This document shows positions 1 to 4,878 of a DNA stretch of 6,926 bases, one piece after another. A program made the translations under genes and the position numbers. The stretch lies in NCBI GenBank assembly GCA_015904055.1, contig JABMDE010000077.1, positions 10,166 through 17,091 on the forward strand, read 5' to 3'. Numbering within the stretch: the stretch's first letter is position 1; each line of letters opens with the position of its first letter. The notes beneath the pieces are model-generated. The model had not been told where the DNA came from. It ran no database searches and worked only from the letters and a program-made list of their open reading frames with translations. The stretch is from Nitrospira sp. GTDB taxonomy: Bacteria > Nitrospirota > Nitrospiria > Nitrospirales > Nitrospiraceae.

Positions 1-88
1 CAGCCGTGGCGATATTCAATTCGCGGCATGCGCGGATGATGCGCATGGCGATTTCACCGCGATTGGCGACCAGGATTTTCTTGAACAT
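1..88 (-). CDS. Biotin carboxylase subunit, N-terminal fragment (AccC / PycA type)
   Basis: Only the first 29 codons are present, because the gene runs off the left edge. Reading leftwards from the ATG at 88-86, the protein begins [20 protein letters not shown]. This is the highly conserved start of the biotin carboxylase N-terminal domain, with the [12 protein letters not shown] motif at residues 4-17. The family carboxylates biotin using ATP and bicarbonate, and feeds acetyl-CoA carboxylase, pyruvate carboxylase or 2-oxoglutarate carboxylase. The fragment is too short to say which: accC, pycA and cfiB products all start alike. A GGGA stretch about 7 nt upstream of the ATG is a modest ribosome site. 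The gene is divergent from the barrel gene at 290, with about 200 bp between them. The family call is secure; the specific enzyme is open. Confidence 0.93.
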   Translation of the reverse strand, partial: MFKKILVANRGEIAMRIIRACRELNIATA

Positions 89-289
89 ACTGTTCCCAGC
101 AGACCAGGAAAAATGAACGCGTACGCTAACATAGGACCAGGAGTGGTGTCGAGGGAGGGCGGCGCAATGTCGGTTAGCAGGAAAGGGTATCAGGGGGCGC
201 GCCGGTTATTTCTCAATAGGAGGAAAACTGTCGAACTTGGTGTATAAGAACAATCTGCGGGTGAGGGATATGATCGGAGTGCACGACGG
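89..289. other. Divergent intergenic region, no clear promoter found
   Basis: This gap must hold the promoters of both the leftward biotin carboxylase gene and the rightward barrel gene. I found no convincing -35/-10 pair on either strand. An isolated TATAAG lies at 243-248 (plus strand) without a good -35. AGGAGG at 218-223 is a strong Shine-Dalgarno-like site, but the first possible start after it (TTG at 237) is too far away and opens only an 18-codon frame. That frame stops in the TGA at 291-293, overlapping the GTG at 290. No heptamer repeat like those further right is visible here. Confidence 0.4.
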
Positions 290-1327
290 GTGACCATGGA
301 GGGATGGGGACAGAGGTTGCAGGCTGAGGAGAGAGGTCATATTGTCGAACGAGGGATCGTCCTGATCCTTAGTGCGGTTCTTCTCGTTGGGCTGGTCCCT
401 TCACCGGCCTGGAGCGAATCCCCTGCGCCGTCCGTTCACTGGGGCAGTACGGCCTTTCCCGATCAATATTCCACCGTCACCACGGGACTTACGCTCAACC
501 GCTTCACGCCCATTGACGGTTTAGGGAACAAGTACGATTCCACGGTGGGGAATACACTGGGGTTCAATCTCATCACCTTGAGTTGGACTCAACATTGGGG
601 CGGGAAGTTTGAGGGCTGGAGTACGAATCTCACGACCGGGGTCAGCCCCACGAGTGATGAGCCGAGTCAATTTTTCCAGAACGAAGTCATTCACCAACTG
701 CGGCAGTTGCCGTCGGTTCCCACTGTGGCTCCTCGTAAGGAGACTGATGTGATGATCGATGGGTCTCTGACCAGATGGTTTCCCCTGGGTGGTCCGAAAG
801 TCATCTTCATGGGCGGCGGGTTTTCTATCGGGACGATCTATCAACAGGGGTTTCTCCGGACCGGTATCAGGCGATTACAGATTTCACCGACGCTCTATTC
901 TGGACACTGGGGGGATGTGAGTGTGCGGGCATCTGCCTTGGGGCGGATCAGCTATCAGGACAACGGAGCCGTCCTCCATGCCGTGAGGCAGACGGCAGGA
1001 CTCGTGCAACCCTCGATCGCGTTCGGCCAGTACCGTACGAACCTCAAAGGTGAAACGATTCCTACATGGGAAGTCGAGTTTGCCGTCATGTGGGACTCGG
1101 GGATCTTCGTCAATACATCGGGGCAGAGCCAGAAACAGTTTGCCTGGTCGCTGGCTTTATCCGGCGGACCGCTGCGGTTTGAAACGTGGAACGATAGTAT
1201 GGGTAAGCTTGCGGAGCGTGACTACGGTCCGACATACGGCGTGAGTTTGACAGTCGATCTTCTGCGAGTCTGGGGTTACATGGATGGCACGACATCGGAT
1301 GCCGTGCCTGCCCCCGCTGCATCCTGA
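290..1327 (+). CDS. Exported protein, probable outer-membrane beta-barrel (possibly LpxR-like)
   Basis: The protein is 345 aa if it starts at GTG 290; ATG 296 is an alternative two codons later. A hydrophobic stretch at residues 22-37 ending in PSPAWS-ES looks like a Sec signal peptide cleaved near residue 42. The N-terminal region before it is long (about 21 aa) and acidic for a signal peptide, so the true start may lie further in. The mature part is rich in alternating polar/hydrophobic, Gly- and aromatic-containing segments, has no cysteine and has no helical membrane segment. This fits an outer-membrane barrel. The segment F..QNEVIH at 129-135, followed by a Pro-rich stretch, recalls the QN..H region of lipid A 3'-O-deacylase (LpxR, DUF2219), where the His is catalytic. 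The ND motif expected near the LpxR N-terminus was not found, so this is only a hint. It is transcribed alone and converges on the TIG gene. Confidence 0.7.
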   Translation: MTMEGWGQRLQAEERGHIVERGIVLILSAVLLVGLVPSPAWSESPAPSVHWGSTAFPDQYSTVTTGLTLNRFTPIDGLGNKYDSTVGNTLGFNLITLSWTQHWGGKFEGWSTNLTTGVSPTSDEPSQFFQNEVIHQLRQLPSVPTVAPRKETDVMIDGSLTRWFPLGGPKVIFMGGGFSIGTIYQQGFLRTGIRRLQISPTLYSGHWGDVSVRASALGRISYQDNGAVLHAVRQTAGLVQPSIAFGQYRTNLKGETIPTWEVEFAVMWDSGIFVNTSGQSQKQFAWSLALSGGPLRFETWNDSMGKLAERDYGPTYGVSLTVDLLRVWGYMDGTTSDAVPAPAAS

Positions 1328-1347
1328 CCTCGTTATCGAGCCAGGAT
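1321..1347. terminator. Hairpin spanning the convergent junction (candidate bidirectional terminator)
   Basis: ATCCTG at 1321-1326 pairs with CAGGAT at 1342-1347, and CTCG at 1329-1332 pairs with CGAG at 1337-1340 around a TTAT loop. A small internal bulge (AC opposite C) separates the two stems. The structure covers the stop codons of both convergent genes, TGA 1325-1327 and, on the other strand, TAA 1335-1333. No T-tract follows on either strand, so it is not a textbook intrinsic terminator. Its position is the main argument. Confidence 0.3.
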
Positions 1348-1791
1348 GAGAAAAGCTTTCGAGCGGGCATTCCCGCCGCCGGCAACGATGTCGATGAACG
1401 ACATGCCGGGTTTGAGATCGGGAACGGTCGCTTCGATGGTCGTCTCGTTCACAAACGTATACTCGATCTTCGCGGGGCCTGCGGCGCTGAATGCGACGCC
1501 GTGAAAACATTCCTTCGTGCCGAAGTGTTCCCCTTTGATCGTGATTTTCTGCCCCGGCTTGGATTCGTCCGGTTCCACACGCAAGATTTTGGGCCGCTTG
1601 TTGCGATCGCAGACAGGATCTTTCTCGATCACCGACTGGTCTGAACCCTGGATCGATTCCATCTCGTAGAGCGTGAAGCCGGCACCGTCGACAATGGCGC
1701 CGGCTTCGGCATGCAGCGATGGCGTCAACAATGGCATCAGCATGAGCAAGCCCGTGGCAATGATGCAGAATGGCAGTCGATAGGGACGCAT
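1333..1791 (-). CDS. Secreted IPT/TIG-domain protein
   Basis: The protein is 152 aa, starting at ATG 1791. This start follows an excellent ribosome site (AAAGGAGG, 5 nt before the ATG) and gives a clean signal peptide: hydrophobic residues 9-24, cleavage near LHA-EA at 28. The open frame extends further upstream but would overlap the preceding gene. Residues 67-150 look like one IPT/TIG immunoglobulin-like domain: PKILRVEPDESKPGQKITIKG, then a GT.ECF.GV..F strand region, then TTIEATVP and a final strand. TIG domains are non-enzymatic modules in surface, periplasmic and binding proteins. C61 and C95 are the only mature cysteines and could form a disulfide in the periplasm. The gene lies 22 bp after the PstS-like gene, so the two are probably co-transcribed and may work together. 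The exact role is unknown. Confidence 0.85.
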   Translation of the reverse strand: MRPYRLPFCIIATGLLMLMPLLTPSLHAEAGAIVDGAGFTLYEMESIQGSDQSVIEKDPVCDRNKRPKILRVEPDESKPGQKITIKGEHFGTKECFHGVAFSAAGPAKIEYTFVNETTIEATVPDLKPGMSFIDIVAGGGNARSKAFLILAR

Positions 1792-1804
1792 GAGGACCTC
1801 CTTT
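1792..1804 (-). promoter_or_regulatory. Strong Shine-Dalgarno site fixing the TIG-protein start
   Basis: On the minus strand AAAGGAGGTCCTC directly precedes the ATG at 1791. It contains AAGGAGGT, a near-perfect anti-16S match with 5 nt spacing. It sets the start at 1791 rather than at the upstream in-frame ATGs (1896, 1836) that lie inside the neighbouring gene. Confidence 0.85.
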
Positions 1805-1813
1805 GAGAGAAGG

Positions 1814-2635
1814 CTACTGGTTCGGCATCGGGACATACGTTTCTCCGATAATCGATTGGCCTGGGGGCGATAAGGCAAATTGTGTAAAGGCATCAACCAT
1901 GGGAGCGGGTCCCTTCTTTGCGAGCAGCAACAGCGGGCGGCGAAGGCTATAGCGGCCGTCCTTGACGGTCGGACCCTCCGGTTCCACTTTATCCACCGGC
2001 AGCAAGCGGACGGCTACGCCGCCCGTGACTGCGGAGAGGCCGGTGCTCAATGAAATATAGGTTGTGGCCGAGAGCGGTGGAATAGTCCCGACCACTGTTT
2101 TCAGGACGTCCTCATCAGGGCCGATCGTTTTGGAGGCCGTGGACATTTTCCCGGCAATGCCCAACTGAGACTCGAAGGCGTCGCGGATGTTTTGAGAGCG
2201 TGGCCGGTCGATCAGGACAATCTTGGTCTCGGGTCCTCCCAATTCAGCCCAGTCGCGGACCTTGCCGGAAAATATGTCGGCGACCTGCTGCTTGGTCACG
2301 TCCTTCGTGTAGTTGGACAGATGGACCAAAATTCCGATGCCGTCCCATCCGATCTGTGTAGCGGCTAGCGGCGGATGCTCGGCGCCTGTCACGGCGATGT
2401 GAGCCTGGCCTGTCTGGACCAGTTCCAACGGTTTGGAATGATCCTCCCAGAGCAGGTCCACGTAGGCGCGTGGATTCGCTTTTTCGAAGGCACGCTTCAG
2501 GGCTTCTATGGTGGCTTGCTCAGGCCCATTACCGGCAATGACAAGATTGCCGGCAATCTCTGAGGCATAGCCCGGGCTCACCAGGAACACACCGACGAGG
2601 GCCAGCAGTACCGTAAGACGGTAAATGCAGGTCAT
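1814..2635 (-). CDS. PstS-like periplasmic substrate-binding protein (divergent)
   Basis: The protein is 273 aa from ATG 2635, which has GGAG 5 nt upstream. An in-frame ATG at 2689 would give a poor signal peptide. Residues 7-24 are a Sec signal peptide ending near GYA-SE. The fold is the PBP-like domain of PstS and relatives: an opening strand LVIAGNG (31-37), Q.GWDGIGILVHLSN at 94-108, V.DIFSGKV.DWAELGG (118-134), a second-lobe helix IRDAFES (150-156) and the late motif S..GQSIIGETYVPM (256-270). In true PstS, phosphate is held by a Gly/Ser-rich loop and by an SGTR motif. Here the equivalent stretches read DHSKPLELVQTG (65-76) and RSQNIRDAFE (146-155), so the ligand is probably not ordinary phosphate. 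There is no pstCAB nearby. It may be a stand-alone sensor or scavenger acting with the TIG protein encoded downstream. Confidence 0.85.
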   Translation of the reverse strand: MTCIYRLTVLLALVGVFLVSPGYASEIAGNLVIAGNGPEQATIEALKRAFEKANPRAYVDLLWEDHSKPLELVQTGQAHIAVTGAEHPPLAATQIGWDGIGILVHLSNYTKDVTKQQVADIFSGKVRDWAELGGPETKIVLIDRPRSQNIRDAFESQLGIAGKMSTASKTIGPDEDVLKTVVGTIPPLSATTYISLSTGLSAVTGGVAVRLLPVDKVEPEGPTVKDGRYSLRRPLLLLAKKGPAPMVDAFTQFALSPPGQSIIGETYVPMPNQ

Positions 2636-2704
2636 AGACACTCCATAGGGTGGAGGAGGGAAGCAGGCATGCACAGTGCGGGAAGGCAACAGGGGCCGCC
2701 CATC
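2636..2704 (-). other. 69-bp gap between fmdB-like and pstS-like genes
   Basis: I find no promoter-like pair and no strong hairpin here on the minus strand. This is compatible with read-through from the zinc-ribbon gene into the binding-protein gene. The only clear element is the GGAG ribosome site at about 2641-2644. Confidence 0.4.
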
Positions 2705-3025
2705 TTATCGCTCAGAACCTGAGTCTGAGCCCGCAGCAGCGTTTGAATCGAAGGAGGTGTTTGGCGGCGGGACATTCCGTTTCGCGTTCAACGGCGGCAG
2801 TTTAGCGAATCGTTCCATCCGTTCGTTGTTCATCGCCGCGGCTTTGATCTCCGCAAATCCCGGTTTATGATCGCCGACGATTTTAGACGAAAAGGAAGAG
2901 AGGAGTCTGGTTGCCTGCCGGGCATGGCACGAAGGGCATTCCGTGTCTTCGATCCGGTCATGAATGGACTGGGCCGCTTCAAACTGCGACGAGCACGCTT
3001 CGCAGCGATATTCATAGAGAGGCAT
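2705..3025 (-). CDS. FmdB-family zinc-ribbon protein
   Basis: The protein is 106 aa from ATG 3025, with a modest GGGAA site 6-7 nt upstream. It opens MPLYEYRCEACSSQFE, the hallmark of the FmdB/CxxC_CxxC_SSSS regulatory family. Four zinc ligands are visible: C8 and C11, then C30 and C33 (CPSC). The family was named from a putative regulator of formamidase and amidase genes in Methylophilus; the function of most members is unknown. Residues 39-53 (ATRLLSSFSSKIVGD) fit the usual region after the ribbon. The remaining tail is Pro/Asn/Ser-rich and looks disordered. The frame is open upstream to 3208, but the family start is unambiguous. It is the first gene of the leftward group and is divergent from the 58-aa gene. 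Confidence 0.9.
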   Translation of the reverse strand: MPLYEYRCEACSSQFEAAQSIHDRIEDTECPSCHARQATRLLSSFSSKIVGDHKPGFAEIKAAAMNNERMERFAKLPPLNAKRNVPPPNTSFDSNAAAGSDSGSER

Positions 3026-3085
3026 ATGTGTTCCCGTTCGATATCGGACAAGCCGTTCATCACTGCGGGACGTCGATGAACACCC

Positions 3086-3115
3086 TTGACCGGCCCGCAA
3101 GGTTGCGTTTATTGT
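3086..3115 (+). promoter_or_regulatory. Candidate sigma70 promoter for the 58-aa gene
   Basis: TTGACC at 3086-3091 (5 of 6 to TTGACA) and TATTGT at 3110-3115 (4 of 6 to TATAAT) are separated by 18 bp. Transcription would start near 3122, giving a leader of about 39 nt that includes the AGGAGG at 3149-3154. Confidence 0.5.
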
Positions 3116-3119
3116 AGCA
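3111..3119 (-). promoter_or_regulatory. Candidate extended -10 promoter for the fmdB-like gene
   Basis: On the minus strand the sequence reads TGCTACAAT. The -10 box TACAAT (3116-3111) matches 5 of 6 and is preceded by TGn, the extended -10 element. The -35 region is poor, as is common for extended -10 promoters. The start would be near 3104, leaving a leader of about 79 nt. The box overlaps the plus-strand -10 at 3110-3115, so the two promoters cannot be occupied together. Confidence 0.45.
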
Positions 3120-3160
3120 CAGTTGTACGCGTTCACTACCAGCATCACAGGAGGATTCCG

Positions 3161-3337
3161 ATGGCAGTGCTGATCCGTCGATATAAAGGCAACAATGGCA
3201 TGATGCAAGAAGAACGGATTGATGACGACGATCGAATCGAGCGCTACTTGCGACTCTTCGAGAAGGACGATGTCAAAAAACTACAGACAGGCGTCAAAGT
3301 GTTCATCGAAAAGGACGAGTGGCAGCTCCTTCCCTGA
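3161..3337 (+). CDS. Small acidic/charged protein of unknown function (58 aa)
   Basis: The start at ATG 3161 is supported by a strong AGGAGG (3149-3154) with 6 nt spacing; upstream frame extensions have no such site. The protein begins MAVLIRRYKGNNGMMQEE, continues with a DDDD cluster at residues 21-24 and a charged probably helical stretch to about 41, then LQTGVKVFIEKDEWQLLP. It has no signal peptide, membrane segment or cysteine, so it is likely a small cytoplasmic protein. I do not recognise the family. The good ribosome site and the promoter upstream make it a real gene rather than chance. It is divergent from the zinc-ribbon gene and is followed by a heptamer-repeat hairpin. Confidence 0.8.
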   Translation: MAVLIRRYKGNNGMMQEERIDDDDRIERYLRLFEKDDVKKLQTGVKVFIEKDEWQLLP

Positions 3338-3340
3338 ACC

Positions 3341-3425
3341 GGTAAGGGGTAAGGGGTGAAGGGTCAGTGGATGAAGTGAGGTTCTTCCTCGAACCCCTCA
3401 CCCCGTTCTGTTCACCCCTCACTGG
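3341..3425. repeat. Heptamer-based inverted repeat (GGTAAGG / GGGGTGA family)
   Basis: The left arm on the plus strand is four 7-bp units: GGTAAGG (3341-3347), GGTAAGG (3348-3354), GGTGAAG (3355-3361) and GGTCAGT (3362-3368). The right arm, read on the minus strand from 3425, is also in 7-bp units: CCAGTGA, GGGGTGA, ACAGAAC, GGGGTGA, GGGGTTC (to 3391). The arms pair as AGGGGTGAA (3352-3360) with TTCACCCCT (3411-3419). Inside is a tighter hairpin: GTGAG+GTTC (3376-3384) with GAAC+CTCAC (3391-3394 and 3397-3401), a 6-nt loop and a 2-nt bulge. It fills almost the whole gap between the 58-aa and 67-aa genes. It could act as a terminator or RNA processing site, but has no T-tract. Confidence 0.75.
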
Positions 3426-3431
3426 TTTGCT

Positions 3432-3635
3432 ATGACCTACTGGGTTCATATCGCGCGCTCAATTGACCGGGTGACGTTGCACCGTGATCGGTGTTCCGAG
3501 GTGCCGTCGAACTCTTCCTCCAGTGATTTCTGGGAAGGAGGCTGGTTCGACTATCCGGACAAGGACCGGGCGCTTCGTGCGATGGAACAGGCAGGGGCAA
3601 ATGAGCAGCGGCGTTGCCCGCTGTGCAAGCCCTAG
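3432..3635 (+). CDS. Small putative metal-binding protein with H..C and CxxC motifs (67 aa)
   Basis: The protein starts MTYWVHIARSIDRVTLHRDRC and ends RRCPLCKP. H17 and C21 (HRDRC) near the N-terminus and C62/C65 (CPLC) at the very end could form one zinc site. Between them is an aromatic segment FWEGGWFDYPD (33-43) and a helix KDRALRAMEQAG. I recall small uncharacterised bacterial proteins with the same plan (H...C, an aromatic centre, an Ala-rich helix, C..C.P at the end), but cannot name a Pfam family. The start at 3432 lies 6 bp after the preceding inverted repeat and has no Shine-Dalgarno site. No better start exists without losing the conserved-looking N-terminus. It is probably cytoplasmic. 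Confidence 0.7.
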   Translation: MTYWVHIARSIDRVTLHRDRCSEVPSNSSSSDFWEGGWFDYPDKDRALRAMEQAGANEQRRCPLCKP

Positions 3636-3640
3636 CCGTA

Positions 3641-3700
3641 TACAGTGCTGAGCCATGCAATCCGACGTATCACTCGGTACTCAGTCCTCAGCACGTTGTA
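3641..3700. repeat. Heptamer-based inverted repeat (ACTCAG family)
   Basis: The right arm shows 7-bp periodicity: CACTCGG (3671-3677), TACTCAG (3678-3684), TCCTCAG (3685-3691), CACGTTG (3692-3698). The left arm pairs with it: GTGCTGAG (3645-3652) with CTCAGCAC (3687-3694), extended by TACA (3641-3644) with TGTA (3697-3700) across a 2-nt bulge. The element starts 6 bp after the 67-aa stop codon and ends 4 bp before the permease ATG, leaving no room for a ribosome site. The sequence family differs from the repeat at 3341, but the architecture is the same. Confidence 0.7.
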
Positions 3701-3704
3701 ATCT

Positions 3705-4574
3705 ATGCCACGCCTTGCGCTACTCCTGACGACCCTGATCTGGGGCGCCACGTTTCCCGCTACCAAGGCGGCGCTTGAGCAAATCCCTCCGCTCTCCTTC
3801 ACCTTTTTGAGATTTTTGTTGGGTGCCGTCCTCGTCGGGATCTGGTTTTTGCTGATGAGGCGGCCGCTTGTGCTCGGTCGCGAGATACTGGTTGCCAGTG
3901 CGGTGACCACCGTCTTTCTCTTTCTCGGCTACACGCTTCAAACCGTCGGTCTCCAATACACCAGCGCATCGAATTCCGCTTTTCTGACGGCGTTGTATGT
4001 AATTTTTGTACCGTTGATTCTCAGGCGATTCGATGGCCGTTCGCTGCTTGCGACGGCGATCGCCGTGATCGGGCTGTGGTTGCTGGTCAAGCCCAGCGCA
4101 GGCATGAACGTCGGCGATCTCTTGACGCTGGGGTGTGCCGCGGCGTTTGCGGGTCACATTGTGTGCCTGGAACGGTTCACCCGCGCGTTCGATGCGCCGT
4201 CCCTGTTGGCCTGGCAGATGGCGGCCATGACGATACTCTTCGTGCCCATCACATGGTGGGAACAGGCGCCGGCGGGCGCCTTTGCGCCGACCACGGTGTT
4301 GCTGATCGGGTTGCTGGTCACCGGGGGATTGGCCACCGGGGCCTTTGCGGTGCAAATGTGGGTGCAACAGGTGGTTCCGGCTCAGCAAGTGGCACTGGTC
4401 TTTGCGTCAGAACCGGCCTATGCCGCCTGGCTCTCGTGGTATTTTTTGGGAGAAACACTGGATCTCCAAGGGTGGATCGGCAGCGCGCTGATCTTATCTG
4501 CGGTGATCATCGGAGCGCTTGAAGGCCGGACACAATCGCCGCCCCCTTCATCTGCAGCCGTTCAGTCGGCCTGA
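3705..4574 (+). CDS. EamA/DMT-family permease (10-TM transporter)
   Basis: The 289-aa length and ten hydrophobic segments match the drug/metabolite transporter superfamily (EamA, RhaT-like), which moves small metabolites across the inner membrane. Two EamA repeats are visible: residues 3-128, opening LLLTTLIWGATFPATKAAL and FLRFLLGAVL, and residues 138-271, ending with the characteristic SEPAYAAWLSWYFLGE (235-250). QYTSASNSAFLTALYVIFVPL (84-104) is the typical end of the first repeat. The substrate cannot be told from sequence. The start at ATG 3705 gives the usual very short N-terminus before TM1, but there is no Shine-Dalgarno site because the preceding repeat reaches to 3700. A Pro/Ser-rich tail follows TM10. 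Confidence 0.93.
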   Translation: MPRLALLLTTLIWGATFPATKAALEQIPPLSFTFLRFLLGAVLVGIWFLLMRRPLVLGREILVASAVTTVFLFLGYTLQTVGLQYTSASNSAFLTALYVIFVPLILRRFDGRSLLATAIAVIGLWLLVKPSAGMNVGDLLTLGCAAAFAGHIVCLERFTRAFDAPSLLAWQMAAMTILFVPITWWEQAPAGAFAPTTVLLIGLLVTGGLATGAFAVQMWVQQVVPAQQVALVFASEPAYAAWLSWYFLGETLDLQGWIGSALILSAVIIGALEGRTQSPPPSSAAVQSA

Positions 4575-4588
4575 TCGGCCGGTGAAGA

Positions 4589-4668
4589 AGGTTGAGGTTC
4601 AGGTTAGGGCTGAGCCAAGGGAGTGGACGTTTCTCGCGACTTCCGGTTTTCTCAACCTCGACCGCAAC
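4589..4668. repeat. Hexamer-based inverted repeat (GGTTGA family)
   Basis: The left arm is four 6-bp units: GGTTGA (4590-4595), GGTTCA (4596-4601), GGTTAG (4602-4607) and GGCTGA (4608-4613). The right arm, read on the minus strand from 4668, is GTTGCG, GTCGAG, GTTGAG. AGGTTGAG (4589-4596) pairs perfectly with CTCAACCT (4651-4658). Just upstream, CGGCC (4567-4571) can pair with GGCCG (4577-4581) over the permease stop codon. The plan is the same as in the heptamer elements, but with a 6-bp unit. It fills most of the gap before the 51-aa gene. Confidence 0.65.
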
Positions 4669-4689
4669 TTTCTTAATGCAAGGAGTATC

Positions 4690-4845
4690 ATGGCACAAAA
4701 GTTTGGAAATGGCCGCTGGGTCCATGAAGGGTTTCTGGATAATCGTGTCGAAGGGACCGTCGTCGGTCGCATCGTGTTTGCCGCGATCGGACCGGTGGAT
4801 GTTTATCTGCGAGGTAATTTCAACGGCCGGCCATTCAAAATTTGA
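4690..4845 (+). CDS. Small protein of unknown function (51 aa)
   Basis: ATG 4690 is preceded by AAGGAG (4680-4685) with 4 nt spacing, a good ribosome site. The protein starts MAQKFGNGRWVHEGFLDNRV, continues GTVVGRIVFAAIGPVDVYLRG and ends NGRPFKI. It is beta-rich with no cysteine, signal peptide or membrane helix. The W..EG.LDNR..G.V.GRI pattern recalls a group of uncharacterised bacterial proteins, some of them longer, so this may be a short or C-terminally truncated member; I cannot name the family with certainty. Its TGA stop (4843-4845) lies inside the -35 box of the hemE promoter. It sits between the hexamer repeat and hemE. Confidence 0.7.
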   Translation: MAQKFGNGRWVHEGFLDNRVEGTVVGRIVFAAIGPVDVYLRGNFNGRPFKI

Positions 4846-4871
4846 CAGTCTTGCCCGCGCGTCTCTAGAAT
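4842..4871 (+). promoter_or_regulatory. Strong sigma70-type promoter of hemE, predicting a leaderless mRNA
   Basis: TTGACA at 4842-4847 is a perfect -35 box and TAGAAT at 4866-4871 matches 5 of 6 of the -10, with an 18-bp spacer. Counting from the -10, transcription should begin at 4878-4879. The A at 4879 is the first base of the ATGATG that starts HemE. The upstream in-frame ATG at 4870 lies within the -10 box, so it could be translated only from a longer transcript. Confidence 0.65.
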
Positions 4872-4878
4872 GCCGTCC

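Noticed and set aside
125..178. GCTAAC / GTTAGC inverted repeat in the first intergenic region
   Set aside because: Only 6 bp with about 42 bp between the arms; expected by chance.
243..248. TATAAG as the -10 box of the barrel gene
   Set aside because: No acceptable -35 lies 16-18 bp upstream, so the match alone is weak.
270..293. Short leader frame (ATG 270 to TGA 293) overlapping the GTG at 290, possible coupling peptide
   Set aside because: It has only seven codons, no ribosome site at a usable distance and nothing distinctive in the peptide.
3026..3208. N-terminal extension of the FmdB-like protein
   Set aside because: The family begins exactly at MPLYEYRC. The extension would overlap the divergent promoter and the start of the 58-aa gene.
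3697..3702. TGTAAT as the -10 box of a permease promoter
   Set aside because: It matches 5 of 6, but the expected start would fall a few bases after the permease ATG and the -35 is poor. A leaderless start does not fit here as it does for hemE.
3720..4388. 222-aa open frame on the minus strand
   Set aside because: It lies opposite the EamA permease. Its composition is Arg/Gln/Gly-rich with no recognisable domain, as expected for the antisense of a hydrophobic-protein gene.
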